Below, piece by piece: positions 1 through 10,599 of a stretch of 64,000 nt of DNA. The position numbers were made by a program, and so were the translations under genes. Numbering within the stretch: position 1 is the stretch's first letter; each line of letters opens with the position of its first letter. Origin of the DNA: Pantoea septica (GTDB lineage Bacteria > Pseudomonadota > Gammaproteobacteria > Enterobacterales > Enterobacteriaceae); contig NZ_MLJJ01000014.1 in the NCBI RefSeq assembly GCF_002095575.1, positions 52,483 to 116,482 on the forward strand, given 5' to 3'. The notes beneath the pieces were generated by a model, which saw only the letters and a program-made list of their open reading frames with translations, searched no databases and was not told the origin of the DNA.

Positions 1-515
1 GCGGCGGCGATATTGTCGTGCCAGGCGACGTCCGGCAGCGCCGCGTGCAGGATATCGGCGAGGTCGCTAAAAGCCGCGCTTTTCCGGTTTGCCGGGCCGA
101 TATGCGTAATGCCGCTGGCGACATGTTTGATCACCGTGCCGTCGCGCATCGCCGCATGCGTGGTGATGCCGCGCAGCAGCGGCTGGCTCAGGCCTTTCAG
201 CTCTTCCAGCGTACCCATGCCGTTGTGCAGCAGCAGCACCGGACAATCGTCCGACAGCACGCTCTGCAGATTGCGCAGCGCGGGCGAAACCTGCGGCGCT
301 TTGAGCGTCACCAGCAGCAACTGGCTGGCGGCCAGAAACAGCGGGTCGTTGGCGATAAAGGTGTTGTTGCTCACCTGCCCCTGGTAATCAATCACGTTGA
401 CGGAACAGTAGGGCTGCGGCACGCGCAGCCATCCCTGCACTTCGTGGCCCTGGCGCGCCAGGGCGGCGAGCCAGACCTGGCCAATAGCGCCACAACCCAA
501 CACGGTAATCTTCAT
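1..515 (-). CDS. panE: 2-dehydropantoate 2-reductase PanE, C-terminal part outside the window
   Basis: NADPH-dependent ketopantoate reductase of pantothenate (coenzyme A) synthesis in the cytoplasm. The visible first 171 residues start [15 protein letters not shown], a Rossmann fold with the GxGxxG dinucleotide loop at residues 7-12, followed by the family-typical stretch around [13 protein letters not shown]. The family is about 300 residues, so the gene is cut by the window edge and not broken. It is divergent from yajQ, as in E. coli. Confidence 0.93.
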   Translation of the reverse strand, partial: MKITVLGCGAIGQVWLAALARQGHEVQGWLRVPQPYCSVNVIDYQGQVSNNTFIANDPLFLAASQLLLVTLKAPQVSPALRNLQSVLSDDCPVLLLHNGMGTLEELKGLSQPLLRGITTHAAMRDGTVIKHVASGITHIGPANRKSAAFSDLADILHAALPDVAWHDNIAA

Positions 516-653
516 ACTGCCTCCCGTATCCGGGTTTGTCGTTTGTTCTGTTATACACAGCGATAGTAAGTATAGCGTTGTGCGCAGCCTGATTTTGTTT
601 AGTGCGGCAAGACGCGTATTATGCATGTCACTTTAGCGTCAGGAGAAGAAGAG

Positions 654-1145
654 ATGCCATCTTTCGATATCGTTTCAGAAGTCGACATGCAGGAAGTCCG
701 CAACGCGGTCGAAAACGCCAACCGTGAATTAACGACCCGCTTCGATTTTCGCAACGTGAGCGCCAGTTTCGAGCTCAACGAAAAGAATGAAACCATCAAA
801 GTGACCAGCGAGTCCGATTTTCAGGTGAAACAGCTGGTGGATATGCTGCGCGAGAAGATGCTCAAGCGCGGCATCGAGGGCGCCGCGCTTGATATCCCCG
901 AGGAGATCGAGCACAGCGGCAAGAGCTGGAGCGTCGATGCCAAAATGAAAAAGGGCATTGAGAGCGAAGTCGCGAAGAAGATCGTGAAGCTGATCAAAGA
1001 CAGCAAGATCAAGGTGCAGACGCAGATTCAGGGCGATTCGCTGCGCGTTACCGGCAAATCGCGCGACGATCTGCAGAGCGCGATGGCGCTGGTGCGCGGC
1101 GGCAATCTTGGCCAGCCGTTCCAGTTTAAGAACTTCCGCGATTAA
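654..1145 (+). CDS. yajQ: YajQ family nucleotide-binding protein
   Basis: Small cytoplasmic protein of the YajQ family (two ferredoxin-like domains). Members bind nucleotides, and cyclic di-GMP in some relatives; the cellular role in enterobacteria is not settled. At 163 residues ([20 protein letters not shown]...) it matches E. coli YajQ in length and sequence throughout. The ATG at 654 is chosen over upstream in-frame codons because AGGAGAAGAAGAG lies directly before it and because the N-terminus matches the family. A possible -10 TATTAT is at 617-622 with a weak TTGTTT 16 bp upstream. Confidence 0.93.
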   Translation: MPSFDIVSEVDMQEVRNAVENANRELTTRFDFRNVSASFELNEKNETIKVTSESDFQVKQLVDMLREKMLKRGIEGAALDIPEEIEHSGKSWSVDAKMKKGIESEVAKKIVKLIKDSKIKVQTQIQGDSLRVTGKSRDDLQSAMALVRGGNLGQPFQFKNFRD

Positions 1146-1299
1146 TCCTCTTAAGGCGTGCGGCGGCCGATCTGCTGCACGCTTTGCTTACTGCCTCTCT
1201 CGCCCCGTTTATTTCCTCTTCCCTCTGCGTTAAATCAATATGCTTAGCGGCAAAGGTGTGCAACTCTCTTGATGAAACCCTCAACAGGAGAGAGAAGTC

Positions 1300-2325
1300 A
1301 TGAAAATGATGAAAGCTGCCGTGGTTAAGGCGTTTGGTGCACCGCTGGTTATTGAGCAGGTGCCGATACCAGAAGTTGGCGCAGGGCAGGTGCTGGTCAA
1401 AATTGCGGCAACCGGCGTCTGCCATACCGATCTTCATGCGGCGGAGGGCGACTGGCCCGTCAAACCCGTGCCGCCTTTTATTCCCGGTCATGAAGGGGTG
1501 GGCGAAGTCGTGGCCGTCGGGGCGAACGTCACTCACCTCAAGCTGGGCGATCGCGTCGGCGTGCCCTGGCTCTATTCGGCGTGCGGGCACTGCGAGCACT
1601 GCCTTGATAGCTGGGAGACGCTCTGTCATGAGCAGAAGAATGCGGGGTATTCGGTTAACGGCAGCTTTGCGGAGTATTGCCTGGCCGATGCCAACTATGT
1701 CGGCATTTTGCCTGATAACCTCGATTATGCCGAGGTTGCGCCGATCCTTTGCGCAGGGGTCACGGTCTACAAGGGCTTGAAAATGACAGAGGCCCGGCCT
1801 GGAAACTGGGTGGTGATTTCCGGTATCGGGGGCCTGGGTCATCTGGCGGTGCAGTACGCGGTGGCGATGGGGCTTAACGTGGCTGCGGTAGACGTGGACG
1901 ATGAGAAGCTGGCTTTTGCGCAGCGTCTCGGTGCCAGCGTCGTGGCAAACGCACGTAAAGACGACCCAGCGAAGATGTTTCACGCGCAGTTTGGCGGCGC
2001 ACATGCGGCGCTGGTCACCGCCGTGTCGCCAGCGGCCTTTGAACAGGCTATCGGCACGCTGCGGCGCGGCGGGACCATGGTGCTCAACGGGCTGCCGCCG
2101 GGTAAGTTCGATCTCTCTATCTTTGATATGGTGCTGGACGGTATCACGGTGCGTGGCTCTATCGTGGGTACCCGAAAAGATTTGCAGGAGGCGCTCGATT
2201 TTGCCGGACGCAATAAGGTGAAAGCGACCATTGCCGTCGAGCCGCTGAGTAATATCAACTCTATCTTTGAGCGTATGCACGCCGGAAAAATTGAGGGGCG
2301 GATCGTGGTGGATATGTCGCTTTAA
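1300..2325 (+). CDS. adhP: Zinc-dependent alcohol dehydrogenase, AdhP type
   Basis: Medium-chain dehydrogenase that oxidises primary alcohols (propanol, ethanol) with NAD in the cytoplasm. Visible: catalytic zinc region GVCHTDLH (Cys41) and GHEG (His64-Glu65), the structural zinc cysteines 95, 98, 101 and 109, and the NAD-binding [13 protein letters not shown]. The 341 residues match the family's usual length. AGGAGAGAG precedes the ATG at 1300; an internal ATG at 1309 would give the MKAAVV start seen in E. coli. In E. coli this gene is elsewhere, so it is an insertion between yajQ and yajR. It converges on yajR and shares a hairpin terminator with it. Confidence 0.92.
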   Translation: MKMMKAAVVKAFGAPLVIEQVPIPEVGAGQVLVKIAATGVCHTDLHAAEGDWPVKPVPPFIPGHEGVGEVVAVGANVTHLKLGDRVGVPWLYSACGHCEHCLDSWETLCHEQKNAGYSVNGSFAEYCLADANYVGILPDNLDYAEVAPILCAGVTVYKGLKMTEARPGNWVVISGIGGLGHLAVQYAVAMGLNVAAVDVDDEKLAFAQRLGASVVANARKDDPAKMFHAQFGGAHAALVTAVSPAAFEQAIGTLRRGGTMVLNGLPPGKFDLSIFDMVLDGITVRGSIVGTRKDLQEALDFAGRNKVKATIAVEPLSNINSIFERMHAGKIEGRIVVDMSL

Positions 2326-2341
2326 CGCTGGCGTGAAAAGC

Positions 2342-2369
2342 AAAGAACCGGCGCAAAGCCGGTTCTTTT
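2342..2369. terminator. Hairpin terminator between adhP and yajR
   Basis: Perfect 11-bp stem AAAGAACCGGC / GCCGGTTCTTT with the 5-nt loop GCAAA. A T-run follows on the plus strand and A-rich sequence precedes it, so it can serve both convergent genes. Confidence 0.85.
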
Positions 2370-2396
2370 GTGTCATCGCGAAGAAGCCCGTGTGCG

Positions 2397-3761
2397 CTAG
2401 CTGCTTGCCAGCAGCGCCTCCAGCTCAGGGCGACTGGTGACCTTGCTGTCGATCTTAATATAGGCGCTTTTCTCTTCCGGCACGATCAACACTGCTGATA
2501 CGCCCGGCTGGGCTTTCAAACGCTGTTCCAGATTCGGCACCGCCAGCGCGTTGTCACTCAGCACGATACGCAGGCTGCTGACGTAGGGCGGCTCCTGCAT
2601 GGTCATGGCGACGAACAGCCAGACCGCCGCCACGATGGCGCCCACCAGAAACACCGTCTGCGCGTCGAAATGGCCGAATACCCAGCCGCCGAGGCTGCCG
2701 CCAATCGCCACGCCGATAAACTGGCTGGTGGAATAGAGCCCCATCGCCGTGCCTTTATAGCCGGCCGGCGACTCTTTGCTCACCAGCGACGGCAGAATCG
2801 CCTCCATCAGGTTAAAGGCGAGGAAAAAGAGCTGCACGCCGATCACCAGCGTCCAGAAGTGGCCTTCCGCGCCCCACAGCACGATCTCTGCAATGACGAT
2901 CAAACCGACGCAGGCGACGAATACCCGCTTCATGCGGCGCTTTACCTCGGCGTAAATAATAAAGGGCACCACGCCGACAAAGGCGATCAGCATCGTCACC
3001 AGATAGATTTTCCAGTGTTCGGCAGCGGGCAGCCCCGCCTGCTCGAACTGGCCGGGCAGGGCGACGAAGCTGGACATCAGCAAAATATGCAGGCAGAGAA
3101 TGCCAACGTTGAGTTTGATCAGGCGCGAATTGCCGAGCACCTTGCGGAAGCTGCCTTTCACCATACCCGATTCGCGGTTCAGCACATGGCCGGGCGCGCT
3201 CGGCACCACCAGCAGGGTAATCACGATACCCAGCGAGGCGAGAATGGCGATCATCCAGAACAGCGCGTGCAGGCCGAGCGCGTGGGTAACGATGGGGCCG
3301 ACCACCATTGCGATTGCGAAGGTGACGCCGAAGCTGATGCCGATAAAGGCCATCGCCTTGGTGCGGTTCTGTTCGCGGGTCAAATCAGAGAGCAGCGCCA
3401 TCACGGCGGCGGCGATTGCGCCGGAGCCCTGCAGCGCGCGGCCGAGAATGATGCCCCAGATAGAGGTGGTGGTTGCGGCGATAATACTGCCGAGGACGAA
3501 CAGCAGCAGGCCGCCGACGATCAGCGGCTTGCGGCCGATGCGGTCAGACATCAGGCCGAAGGGAATTTGAAAGATCGCCTGCGCCAGACCGTAGATGCCG
3601 ATTGCCAGGCCGATAAGCGTTTCACTTGCGCCCTGAAGGGCCATGCCGTAAGTGGTTAATACCGGCAGGACCATAAACATGCCCAGCATTCGCAGGGAAA
3701 ATACCGTGCCCAAACCCCATGTGGCGCGAAGCTCCACCGGCGTCATTTTATTATCGTTCAT
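2397..3761 (-). CDS. yajR: Major facilitator superfamily transporter YajR
   Basis: Inner-membrane proton-coupled drug/solute antiporter of unknown natural substrate. It has twelve membrane segments with the family motif A in GLMSDRIGRKPLIVGG after the second segment. The C-terminal ~65 residues form a soluble ferredoxin-like domain ending ...AYIKIDSKVTSRPELEALL, which is specific to YajR. At 454 residues it equals E. coli YajR. The start at 3761 has GAGG seven bases upstream. It lies downstream of cyoE on the same strand but a terminator separates them. Confidence 0.95.
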   Translation of the reverse strand: MNDNKMTPVELRATWGLGTVFSLRMLGMFMVLPVLTTYGMALQGASETLIGLAIGIYGLAQAIFQIPFGLMSDRIGRKPLIVGGLLLFVLGSIIAATTTSIWGIILGRALQGSGAIAAAVMALLSDLTREQNRTKAMAFIGISFGVTFAIAMVVGPIVTHALGLHALFWMIAILASLGIVITLLVVPSAPGHVLNRESGMVKGSFRKVLGNSRLIKLNVGILCLHILLMSSFVALPGQFEQAGLPAAEHWKIYLVTMLIAFVGVVPFIIYAEVKRRMKRVFVACVGLIVIAEIVLWGAEGHFWTLVIGVQLFFLAFNLMEAILPSLVSKESPAGYKGTAMGLYSTSQFIGVAIGGSLGGWVFGHFDAQTVFLVGAIVAAVWLFVAMTMQEPPYVSSLRIVLSDNALAVPNLEQRLKAQPGVSAVLIVPEEKSAYIKIDSKVTSRPELEALLASS

Positions 3762-3846
3762 TCCAACCTCTGTAAGTTTGCCGTATCTATTTTAGGGAGC
3801 AGGGCAGGGCGGGTAAAATAATAGTGTTTAAGAAGTGGTAACAAAA

Positions 3847-3871
3847 AGAAAGGGCGCGAAATCGCGCCCTT
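3847..3871 (-). terminator. cyo operon terminator
   Basis: Stem AGGGCGCG / CGCGCCCT (3851-3858 and 3863-3870) with loop AAAT; read on the minus strand it is followed by TTCTTTTTGT. It sits 20-40 bp after the cyoE stop. Confidence 0.85.
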
Positions 3872-3892
3872 AGCATGCATGGCCGTGCGGCA

Positions 3893-4780
3893 TTACCACA
3901 CGTAGGTCAGCAGATCTTTTGACGCCGGGGCCATAAAGTCCACCGACATCATGACGCTCAGCGCGGTGATGGCCACGATAGAGAAAACGAACAGCTTACG
4001 CGCCCAGACACGATCGTTCGAGGTCTTGTAACCTGACAACGCCATTCCCAGCCACCATACGCTTACGGCCGCCGCGACCAACAGATACTTATAGCCCGCG
4101 TAGCCGCCCAGCGACAGCATCAGCGTGGCGATCATAAACGCCAGAATGTAGAGCGTAATATGATTCTTCGCCACGGAGATGCCTTTCACCACCGGCAGAA
4201 CCGGGATGTTCGCCGCCTGGTAATCTTTAAAGCGGAAGATGGCAATCGCATAGGAGTGCGGCATCTGCCACAGGCTAAAGATCGCCAGCAGGATCAGCGC
4301 GCCGGCATCAAACTGGTTGGTGACGGCGCAGTAGCCGATCACCGGCGGCGCGGCGCCAGACAGGCTGCCAATCAGCGTCCCGTATACCGAGTGACGCTTC
4401 ATGTAGAGACTGTAAACGCCGACGTAAACCACGAAGCCCATGACCGCCAGCCACATGGCCAGCGGATTGGCACCAAAGTAGAGCAACGCAAAGCCAGCAA
4501 TACCTAGCGCGGTAGCATAAATCAGGCTTACTTTCGCGGAGATGAGGCCTTTAACCAGCACTCGATTCCTGGTTCTTTCCATCTTTACGTCGATATCGCG
4601 GTCGATCACGTTGTTGAAAACACAACCTGAGGCGACAACCAGCGACACGCCGATCAGCGAGGCGAGAAACAGGGCGTAATCAATGCTGCCTTTCGAAGCC
4701 AGCAGAAATCCGCCGATCACAGAAATTAAATTCCCGAAAATAATTCCTGGTTTTGTTACTTGCAGGTATTGCTTAATCAT
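3893..4780 (-). CDS. cyoE: Protoheme IX farnesyltransferase (heme O synthase)
   Basis: Membrane prenyltransferase of the UbiA superfamily that adds a farnesyl group to heme b to make heme O for cytochrome bo3. The two Asp-rich motifs are visible: [17 protein letters not shown] near residue 60 and the later [15 protein letters not shown] loop, among about nine membrane segments. The 295 residues compare with 296 in E. coli. It is the last gene of the cyo operon, 13 bp after cyoD. Confidence 0.96.
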   Translation of the reverse strand: MIKQYLQVTKPGIIFGNLISVIGGFLLASKGSIDYALFLASLIGVSLVVASGCVFNNVIDRDIDVKMERTRNRVLVKGLISAKVSLIYATALGIAGFALLYFGANPLAMWLAVMGFVVYVGVYSLYMKRHSVYGTLIGSLSGAAPPVIGYCAVTNQFDAGALILLAIFSLWQMPHSYAIAIFRFKDYQAANIPVLPVVKGISVAKNHITLYILAFMIATLMLSLGGYAGYKYLLVAAAVSVWWLGMALSGYKTSNDRVWARKLFVFSIVAITALSVMMSVDFMAPASKDLLTYVW

Positions 4781-4793
4781 TACGCGCGACTCT

Positions 4794-5123
4794 TTAGTGA
4801 ACCATCATGTTGTAGTTGAGGTTCCACATAATCCACAGCGAGCCAACCACGACGATCAGAATAATAATCGCCGAGAAGACGATGGCTATCATGTTCCAGC
4901 CGCCTTCGGACTTGGTGTCCAGATGCAAAAAGTAGATCAGGTGAACAACGACCTGAATGACTGCGCAGGCAACAACGACGCCCAGGGTCATACCTTGAGA
5001 TGACTCGCCGCTCATCACCATCCAGAACGGAATACCGGTCAGGATGACAGAGAGGATGAAGCCGATCATGTAGGACTTCACGCTGCTGTGCGGAACGACG
5101 TTTCCGTTAGCTGAATGACTCAT
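4794..5123 (-). CDS. cyoD: Cytochrome bo3 ubiquinol oxidase subunit IV
   Basis: Small inner-membrane subunit of the bo3 quinol oxidase needed for assembly of the heme-copper centre. It has 109 residues and three membrane segments and ends [12 protein letters not shown] like E. coli CyoD. The start [10 protein letters not shown] is chosen because its ATG overlaps the cyoC stop by one base (TAATG), the normal coupling here; a longer in-frame start would lie inside cyoC. Confidence 0.95.
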   Translation of the reverse strand: MSHSANGNVVPHSSVKSYMIGFILSVILTGIPFWMVMSGESSQGMTLGVVVACAVIQVVVHLIYFLHLDTKSEGGWNMIAIVFSAIIILIVVVGSLWIMWNLNYNMMVH

Positions 5124-5740
5124 TACATGACTCCCATCAGATAGACAATGGTAAATACGCAGATCCAGACCACATCCAGGAAGTGCCAGAACAGGCTCAG
5201 GCACAGGATACGGGTATGGTTAGTCGACGTCAGCCCACGTTTGGCAATCTGGAACATCAGTACCAGCATCCAGATCAGGCCGCAGGTAACGTGCAGGCCG
5301 TGGGTGCCTACCAGGGTAAAGAAGCCTGACAGGAAGCCGCTGCGATTCGGGCCGAAGCCTTCTTCGATCAGATGATGGAACTCGTAGATCTCCATGCAGA
5401 TAAAGCCAAGACCGAACAGGAAAGTCAGCGCCAGCCAGCTAAGGACCGAGCTTTTCTTGTCGTGGTTCATGGCGATAACCGCCATGCCGTAGGTGATGGA
5501 GCTCAGCAGCAGCAGCGCTGTTTCGCCCAGAACGAACGGCAGTTCGAAGATGTCTTTGCCTGCCGGGCCACCGGCAGTGCTGTTGACCATAACTGCATAG
5601 GTCGCAAACAGGGTTGCGAAGATAATGCAGTCACTCATCAGGTAGATCCAGAAGCCAAAGACTTTATTGGCTCCTGCATCGTGATGCCCATGCTCCGCAT
5701 GGGCGTCGTGGTGGTGTTTTGTCAGAGTTTCAGTCGACAT
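5123..5740 (-). CDS. cyoC: Cytochrome bo3 ubiquinol oxidase subunit III
   Basis: Inner-membrane subunit III of the bo3 oxidase (COX3 family), with five membrane segments and a His-rich N-terminus ([13 protein letters not shown]). Landmarks are FWIYLMSDC and [14 protein letters not shown]. 205 residues against 204 in E. coli. It is translationally coupled on both sides: its ATG overlaps the cyoB stop and its stop overlaps the cyoD start. Confidence 0.96.
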   Translation of the reverse strand: MSTETLTKHHHDAHAEHGHHDAGANKVFGFWIYLMSDCIIFATLFATYAVMVNSTAGGPAGKDIFELPFVLGETALLLLSSITYGMAVIAMNHDKKSSVLSWLALTFLFGLGFICMEIYEFHHLIEEGFGPNRSGFLSGFFTLVGTHGLHVTCGLIWMLVLMFQIAKRGLTSTNHTRILCLSLFWHFLDVVWICVFTIVYLMGVM

Positions 5741-7722
5741 TATTTCAGACCCGCTTTGCTAATATCGTCAAAGTGCTGCTTTTCGATCTTCTCAATCTCG
5801 GCAACCGGAACGTAGTAGTCCACGTCTTCGTCGAAGCTCTTCACAATCCAGGTCACGATCATGCCCAGGAAGCTCAGGCCAGCCAGCCACCAGATATGCC
5901 AGATTGCGGCAAAACCGAATACCGTTGCGAAGGCTGCGATCACGATAGCCGCGCCGCTGTTCTTCGGCATATGAATCTCTTCATATTTCGCCGGCTGCTT
6001 GTACGCTTCGCCTTTCTCTTTCATTTCCCAGAACGCGTCGCGCTCGTGGATATGCGGGATAGTGGCAAAGTTGTAGAACGGCGGCGGTGAAGAGGTTGCC
6101 CACTCCAGCGTACGACCGCCCCACGGGTCACCGGTCAGATCGCGGTTCTGATGACGGTCACGCACAGAGACGTAGAACATGATCACCTGGCTGATGATAC
6201 CGCACGCGATCAGCGCTGCACCCACGGCGGCAATAACCAGCAGAGAGTGGAACTGCGGATCGATATCCTGGCTCAGACGACGGGTCATGCCCATGAAGCC
6301 CAGCACATAGAGCGGCATAAAGGCAACGAAGAAGCCGATGATCCAGAACCAGAAGGCGCGTTTGCCCCAGGTTTCGTTCAGGGTAAAGCCGAAGGCTTTC
6401 GGGAACCAGTAGGTCACGCCAGCCATACAACCGAATACCACGCCGCCGATGATGACGTTATGGAAGTGCGCAATCAGGAACAGACTGTTGTGCAGCACGA
6501 AGTCCGCACCCGGCACCGCCAGCAGAACGCCGGTCATACCACCTACAGAGAAGGTGACCAGGAAGCCTACGGTCCACAGCATGGCAGAGTGCATCACGAT
6601 GCGACCCTGATACATGGTGAACAGCCAGTTAAAGATTTTCACGCCGGTCGGGATGGCGATAATCATCGTCATAATACCGAAGAAGGCGTTAACGTTCGCG
6701 CCCGCACCCATGGTGAAGAAGTGGTGCAGCCAGACGATGAACGACAGTACGGTAATGGCGATAGTTGCCCAAACCAGTGAGGTGTAGCCAAACAGACGTT
6801 TTTTCGAGAAGGTCGCAGTGACTTCAGAGAAGACGCCAAATACCGGCAGAACCAGGATGTACACTTCCGGATGACCCCAGACCCAGATCAGGTTGACGTA
6901 CATCATCATGTTACCGCCCATATCATTGGTAAAGAAATGGAAGCCAAGGTAACGATCAAGCGTCAACAGCGCCAGGGTCACGGTCAGAACCGGGAACGCA
7001 GCGATAATCAGGACGTTGGTGCAAAGAGAAGCCCAGGTAAATACCGGCATTTTGAACAGGTCCATGCCCGGCGCACGCATCTTCAGAATGGTCACGAAGA
7101 AGTTGATACCGGTCAGCGTGGTCCCGATACCGGAAAGCTGGAGACTCCAGATCCAGTAATCGACCCCGACGCCAGGACTGTACTCCGCGCCTGAAAGCGG
7201 CGGATAGGCCAGCCAGCCGGTCTGTGCAAACTCGCCCACGCCCAGCGACAGGTTAACCAGGATCACACCGACCGCAGTAAACCAGAAGCTCAGGTTGTTC
7301 AGGAACGGGAATGCAACGTCGCGCGCGCCGATTTGCAGCGGAACCGCGATGTTCATCAGACCTACCACGAAAGGCATCGCCACGAAGAAGATCATAATCA
7401 CGCCGTGCGCGGTAAAGATCTGGTCGTAGTGGTGCGGTGGAAGTATGCCAGCTTCCCCGGCGGAAGCCATTACCTGCTGGGTACGCATCATGATGGCATC
7501 GGCGAAGCCGCGCAGCAGCATGACGAACGCCATGATGATGTACATGATACCCAGTTTTTTATGGTCGACGGAGGTAAGCCATTCCGACCACAGGTACTGC
7601 CATTTACCAAAGTAGGTTAGGGCAGCGATGATTGCCAGACCACCAATGATGATCCCGGCAACCGTAACCATGATAATCGGCTCATGGTACGGCACTGCAT
7701 CCAGTGTTAATTTTCCGAACAT
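5740..7722 (-). CDS. cyoB: Cytochrome bo3 ubiquinol oxidase subunit I
   Basis: Catalytic heme-copper subunit: oxidises ubiquinol, reduces oxygen to water and pumps protons. 660 residues, about 15 membrane segments. Visible metal ligands are the His in [11 protein letters not shown] (low-spin heme), [17 protein letters not shown] (CuB His with the cross-linked Tyr motif), WLHHFFTMG (two CuB His) and [12 protein letters not shown] (the two heme His). The family is about 660 residues. It begins four bases after the cyoA stop. Confidence 0.97.
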   Translation of the reverse strand: MFGKLTLDAVPYHEPIIMVTVAGIIIGGLAIIAALTYFGKWQYLWSEWLTSVDHKKLGIMYIIMAFVMLLRGFADAIMMRTQQVMASAGEAGILPPHHYDQIFTAHGVIMIFFVAMPFVVGLMNIAVPLQIGARDVAFPFLNNLSFWFTAVGVILVNLSLGVGEFAQTGWLAYPPLSGAEYSPGVGVDYWIWSLQLSGIGTTLTGINFFVTILKMRAPGMDLFKMPVFTWASLCTNVLIIAAFPVLTVTLALLTLDRYLGFHFFTNDMGGNMMMYVNLIWVWGHPEVYILVLPVFGVFSEVTATFSKKRLFGYTSLVWATIAITVLSFIVWLHHFFTMGAGANVNAFFGIMTMIIAIPTGVKIFNWLFTMYQGRIVMHSAMLWTVGFLVTFSVGGMTGVLLAVPGADFVLHNSLFLIAHFHNVIIGGVVFGCMAGVTYWFPKAFGFTLNETWGKRAFWFWIIGFFVAFMPLYVLGFMGMTRRLSQDIDPQFHSLLVIAAVGAALIACGIISQVIMFYVSVRDRHQNRDLTGDPWGGRTLEWATSSPPPFYNFATIPHIHERDAFWEMKEKGEAYKQPAKYEEIHMPKNSGAAIVIAAFATVFGFAAIWHIWWLAGLSFLGMIVTWIVKSFDEDVDYYVPVAEIEKIEKQHFDDISKAGLK

Positions 7723-7726
7723 CGTA

Positions 7727-8653
7727 TTATTCCTCGGCTCCCGCGGAAGCGGTGTGACTCATGTCCATGCCTTCGTGCTGAGACATGTCCATCTTCCCGT
7801 GGCTGGTCATGAACTTAGCGATAACTTGCTTGAACAGTTCAGGATTCGCTGAAGAGAAATATTCCACCGGATGATTTTCGCTTGGCACAGCGACTTTCTC
7901 GAAATCTTCCATGGTGGTCAGCGTGTTAGGCGCCGCTTTAACTTTGGCGACCCACTGCTGGAATTCCGCATCGTCCTTGGTTGCAATGGCTTTGAACTTC
8001 ATACCAGAGAAACCTCGACCACTGAAGTTCGAGGAAATACCGTCGAACGTTCCTGGCTCGTTGGCGATCAGGTGCAGTTGGGTCTGCATGCCCGCCATGG
8101 CGTAGATCTGGCTGCCGAGCGTCGGAATAAAGAAGGAGTTCATAACGGAGTTAGAGGTAATTTTGAAGCTCACCGGCGTGTTAGCCGGGAAAGCGATCTG
8201 GTTAACGGTGGCAATACCCTGTTCCGGGTAGATAAACAACCATTTCCAGTCCAGCGCCACCACTTGGATCTCAACCGGCTTCACGTCAGAGGCCAGCGGT
8301 TTGCTCGGCTCCAGCGCGTGGGTTGATTTCCAGGTCAGCACGCCGAGGAAGAGAATGATCAGGATCGGAATGGTCCAGACCACGGCTTCGACTTTGTTAG
8401 AGTGCGACCAGTTGGGGCTGTACTTCGCTTCAGTGTTGGATGCACGATATTTCCATGCAAACACCACCGCCATCAAGATTGCCGGAATAACGACGATCAT
8501 CATTAAGCCGAAGGCTGTCAGAATCAACGAACGTTGCTCAAGTGCAATCTGTCCCTTGGGATTTAACAACGCATTATCGCAGCCACTCATTAACAAAGTG
8601 CCTGCGATTAATGACAAAATCCCCAAACTTTTATTGTATTTCCTGAGTCTCAT
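7727..8653 (-). CDS. cyoA: Cytochrome bo3 ubiquinol oxidase subunit II
   Basis: Lipoprotein subunit II of the bo3 oxidase. A signal sequence with lipobox LMSGC (Cys25) precedes two membrane segments and a periplasmic cupredoxin domain lacking the CuA cysteines, as expected of a quinol oxidase. 308 residues; the C-terminus is His/Met-rich ([11 protein letters not shown]). First gene of the operon; GAGG lies eight bases before the ATG. Confidence 0.96.
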   Translation of the reverse strand: MRLRKYNKSLGILSLIAGTLLMSGCDNALLNPKGQIALEQRSLILTAFGLMMIVVIPAILMAVVFAWKYRASNTEAKYSPNWSHSNKVEAVVWTIPILIILFLGVLTWKSTHALEPSKPLASDVKPVEIQVVALDWKWLFIYPEQGIATVNQIAFPANTPVSFKITSNSVMNSFFIPTLGSQIYAMAGMQTQLHLIANEPGTFDGISSNFSGRGFSGMKFKAIATKDDAEFQQWVAKVKAAPNTLTTMEDFEKVAVPSENHPVEYFSSANPELFKQVIAKFMTSHGKMDMSQHEGMDMSHTASAGAEE

Positions 8654-8701
8654 TTAACGACCTCAATGACAAAGGGCTTATTGTCGTTTAAGTGTGCGCG
8701 C

Positions 8702-8730
8702 ATTTTACGGGAAGGTTTATGCAGTGTAAA
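8702..8730 (-). promoter_or_regulatory. Sigma-70 promoter of cyoABCDE
   Basis: On the minus strand TTTACA (8725-8730), a 17-bp spacer, then TAAAAT (8702-8707): five of six matches to each consensus hexamer with ideal spacing. Transcription would begin near 8695, about 40 bases before the cyoA start. Confidence 0.75.
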
Positions 8731-8743
8731 CCAGCATAAGGAT

Positions 8744-8782
8744 GTGTCAGCAGCGTGTTGACACCTTTTGCTAAGGGTGTCA
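8744..8782. promoter_or_regulatory. Candidate operator with three alternating half-sites upstream of cyoA
   Basis: GTGTCA (8744-8749), TGACAC (8759-8764) and GTGTCA (8777-8782). The last two form a longer inverted repeat TGACACC-N10-GGTGTCA. They lie about 50-90 bp upstream of the proposed transcription start. The cognate regulator is unknown to me. Confidence 0.4.
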
Positions 8783-9102
8783 CAGATGTTGCCTGGGGTA
8801 ATAAATTATTAACTGCGACAAGCAGTTGGCACTAATATAACAAAAACCAATGAAAGTATCCTTAAAGAAAACAGGGAAAGAATAAACCTTACTTTTGATA
8901 CCCAATTCTTTAACAAATCTGCATCATTTGAGTGATGAAATTTATACAAAATAATTGCGCACCGGTTTTTAATATATTCGCTGAATGCAAAAATGGGATC
9001 TTAATATTTCCAGGAAAATAACACTGGATGACAAAGTTTAACTTTTGCCGCCCGTCAAGGCGGCCCGATTAATTTTCCCGTTGAAATAATAACGGGTGTG
9101 AA

Positions 9103-10584
9103 TTAAAGCGGCTGCGCCGCGCTTTTCCGCTGCGCTATGTAGTCAAGCGTCACGCCGCCGCATACCGCCAGCGCCAGCAGCGCCATACCGGCTTCGAACA
9201 GCGCGCCCGGCACGCTCTCCAGCCGCCACAGCCCCAGCGCCTGACACGCCAGCGTCGTCAGCCAGAGCGCGATAACAGCGCATCCGACGCAGAACAGGCG
9301 CGTCGTCCAGCGGTAGCCGGCGGCGAAACGCGTGCGCGTCAGGAAGCGCTCGCTGTTTTGCGCTTCGTTCAGGGTGTCGCGACAGAGCAGCAGTAGCAGC
9401 AGGCCGGGCAGCGCCGCCAGCACGGTGAAAGCGTAGAAGGCAGGCCAGCCCCAGATCTCAACCAGCCAGCCGGCCGCCGGGCCGACATAGACGCGGCCAA
9501 CCGCCGACAGCGCGGAGAGCAGGGCGAACTGCGTGGCGGAAAATGCTTTGTTGCACAGGGTCATCAGCAGCGCGACGAACGCTGCCGTGCCCATGCCGCC
9601 GCACAGATTCTCCACGAAGACGGCGCTGGCCATGCTCCATAGATGCGGCGGCGTCACCGCCAGCAGCCAGTAGGCGAAATTCGAGACCGCCTGCAGCACG
9701 CCAAAAATCATCAGGGCGCGGAACAGGCTCAGGCGCTGCATCAGCACGCCGCCGTAGAGGGCACCGACAATGGTCGCCAGCAGGCCGAGCGTTTTGTTCA
9801 CCAGCCCGACGTCGCCGGCGTTGAAACCGACGCCGCGGATCAGGAACGTGGTGGTCAGCGAGGCGGCGAAGGCGTCGCCCAACTTATAGAGCACGATAAG
9901 GGTAATCAGCAGCCAGGCGTTGTTGCGCTGAAAAAAGTCCTTCAGCGGCAGCGACACCGCCTCGCGCAGCGAATGCGGCGTGGCGGCGCGCGTATCGGGC
10001 TCTTTCGCCATCAGGGTGGCGATAAGCGCTGGCACCATCAGCAGCGCCATCAGCCAGTAGGTCGCCTGCCAGCCGAGATAGCGATCCGCCAGCCAGAGCG
10101 CGAGTCCGCCGGAGACCAGCATCGCCAGCCGGTAGCCGAGCACGGTGATGGCGGCGCCGCTGCCGCGCTCTTCCGGCGGCAGCACGTCGGTTTTCCACGC
10201 GTCGAAGACGATATCCTGTGAAGCGGAGCAGAAGGCGACCAGCACCGCCAGCGCGGCGAGCAGCGTCAGGTCGCGCCCGGGCTGCATAAAGCCCATGGCG
10301 ATAATCCCGGCGATCAGCGCCAGCTGCGTTAGCAGCAGCCAGCCGCGGCGGCGCCCGAGAAACGGCGGCGTAAAGCGGTCCATCACCGGCGACCAGAGAA
10401 ATTTAAAAACGTACGCCTGGCCTACCAGCGAAAAAAAGCCGATGGTTTTGAGATCGACATTTTCCACCGTCATCCACGCCTGCAGCGTGCCGGCGGTCAG
10501 CGCCAGCGGCAGGCCTGAGGCAAAGCCCAGCAGCAGTAAAACTGCGGCGTTTCGTTGAGTGAAGATGCGAAGATAGTGATTCAT
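9103..10584 (-). CDS. ampG: Muropeptide permease AmpG
   Basis: Inner-membrane MFS-like transporter that imports GlcNAc-anhydroMurNAc peptides for cell wall recycling, and thereby feeds the inducer of ampC where AmpR is present. 493 residues with up to 14 membrane segments. Landmarks are LGFASGLPLALTAGTLQAWM and SASQDIVFDAWKTDVL. E. coli AmpG has 491. It is the distal gene of a yajG-ampG pair; a strong hairpin lies in the 51-bp gap. Confidence 0.96.
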   Translation of the reverse strand: MNHYLRIFTQRNAAVLLLLGFASGLPLALTAGTLQAWMTVENVDLKTIGFFSLVGQAYVFKFLWSPVMDRFTPPFLGRRRGWLLLTQLALIAGIIAMGFMQPGRDLTLLAALAVLVAFCSASQDIVFDAWKTDVLPPEERGSGAAITVLGYRLAMLVSGGLALWLADRYLGWQATYWLMALLMVPALIATLMAKEPDTRAATPHSLREAVSLPLKDFFQRNNAWLLITLIVLYKLGDAFAASLTTTFLIRGVGFNAGDVGLVNKTLGLLATIVGALYGGVLMQRLSLFRALMIFGVLQAVSNFAYWLLAVTPPHLWSMASAVFVENLCGGMGTAAFVALLMTLCNKAFSATQFALLSALSAVGRVYVGPAAGWLVEIWGWPAFYAFTVLAALPGLLLLLLCRDTLNEAQNSERFLTRTRFAAGYRWTTRLFCVGCAVIALWLTTLACQALGLWRLESVPGALFEAGMALLALAVCGGVTLDYIAQRKSAAQPL

Positions 10585-10599
10585 GCTGACCCTGAAGCG

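Larger units (their letters stand above)
8654..9102. other. 449-bp gene-free region between cyoA and ampG
   Basis: No credible gene on either strand. AT-rich in its middle part. It holds the cyo promoter (8702-8730), a set of GTGTCA/TGACAC half-sites (8744-8782), an AT-rich GTTAATAATTTATTAC on the minus strand near 8797-8814 that could be an ArcA-type site, and two weak hairpins near 9047-9064 and 9078-9097 that may end ampG transcription. Confidence 0.7.

Noticed and set aside
2670..3659. 329-codon plus-strand frame opposite yajR
   Set aside because: His/Asp/Ala-rich composition typical of the antisense of a GC-rich membrane protein gene; yajR is a full-length match to a known protein. The same reasoning removes the long frames opposite ppiD, mdlA, mdlB, dnaX, htpG, ushA and clpX.
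9047..9097. Two hairpins after ampG as a classical terminator
   Set aside because: GCCGCC/GGCGGC and CCCGTT/AACGGG stems are short and lack a T-run on the minus strand; mentioned only as possible.
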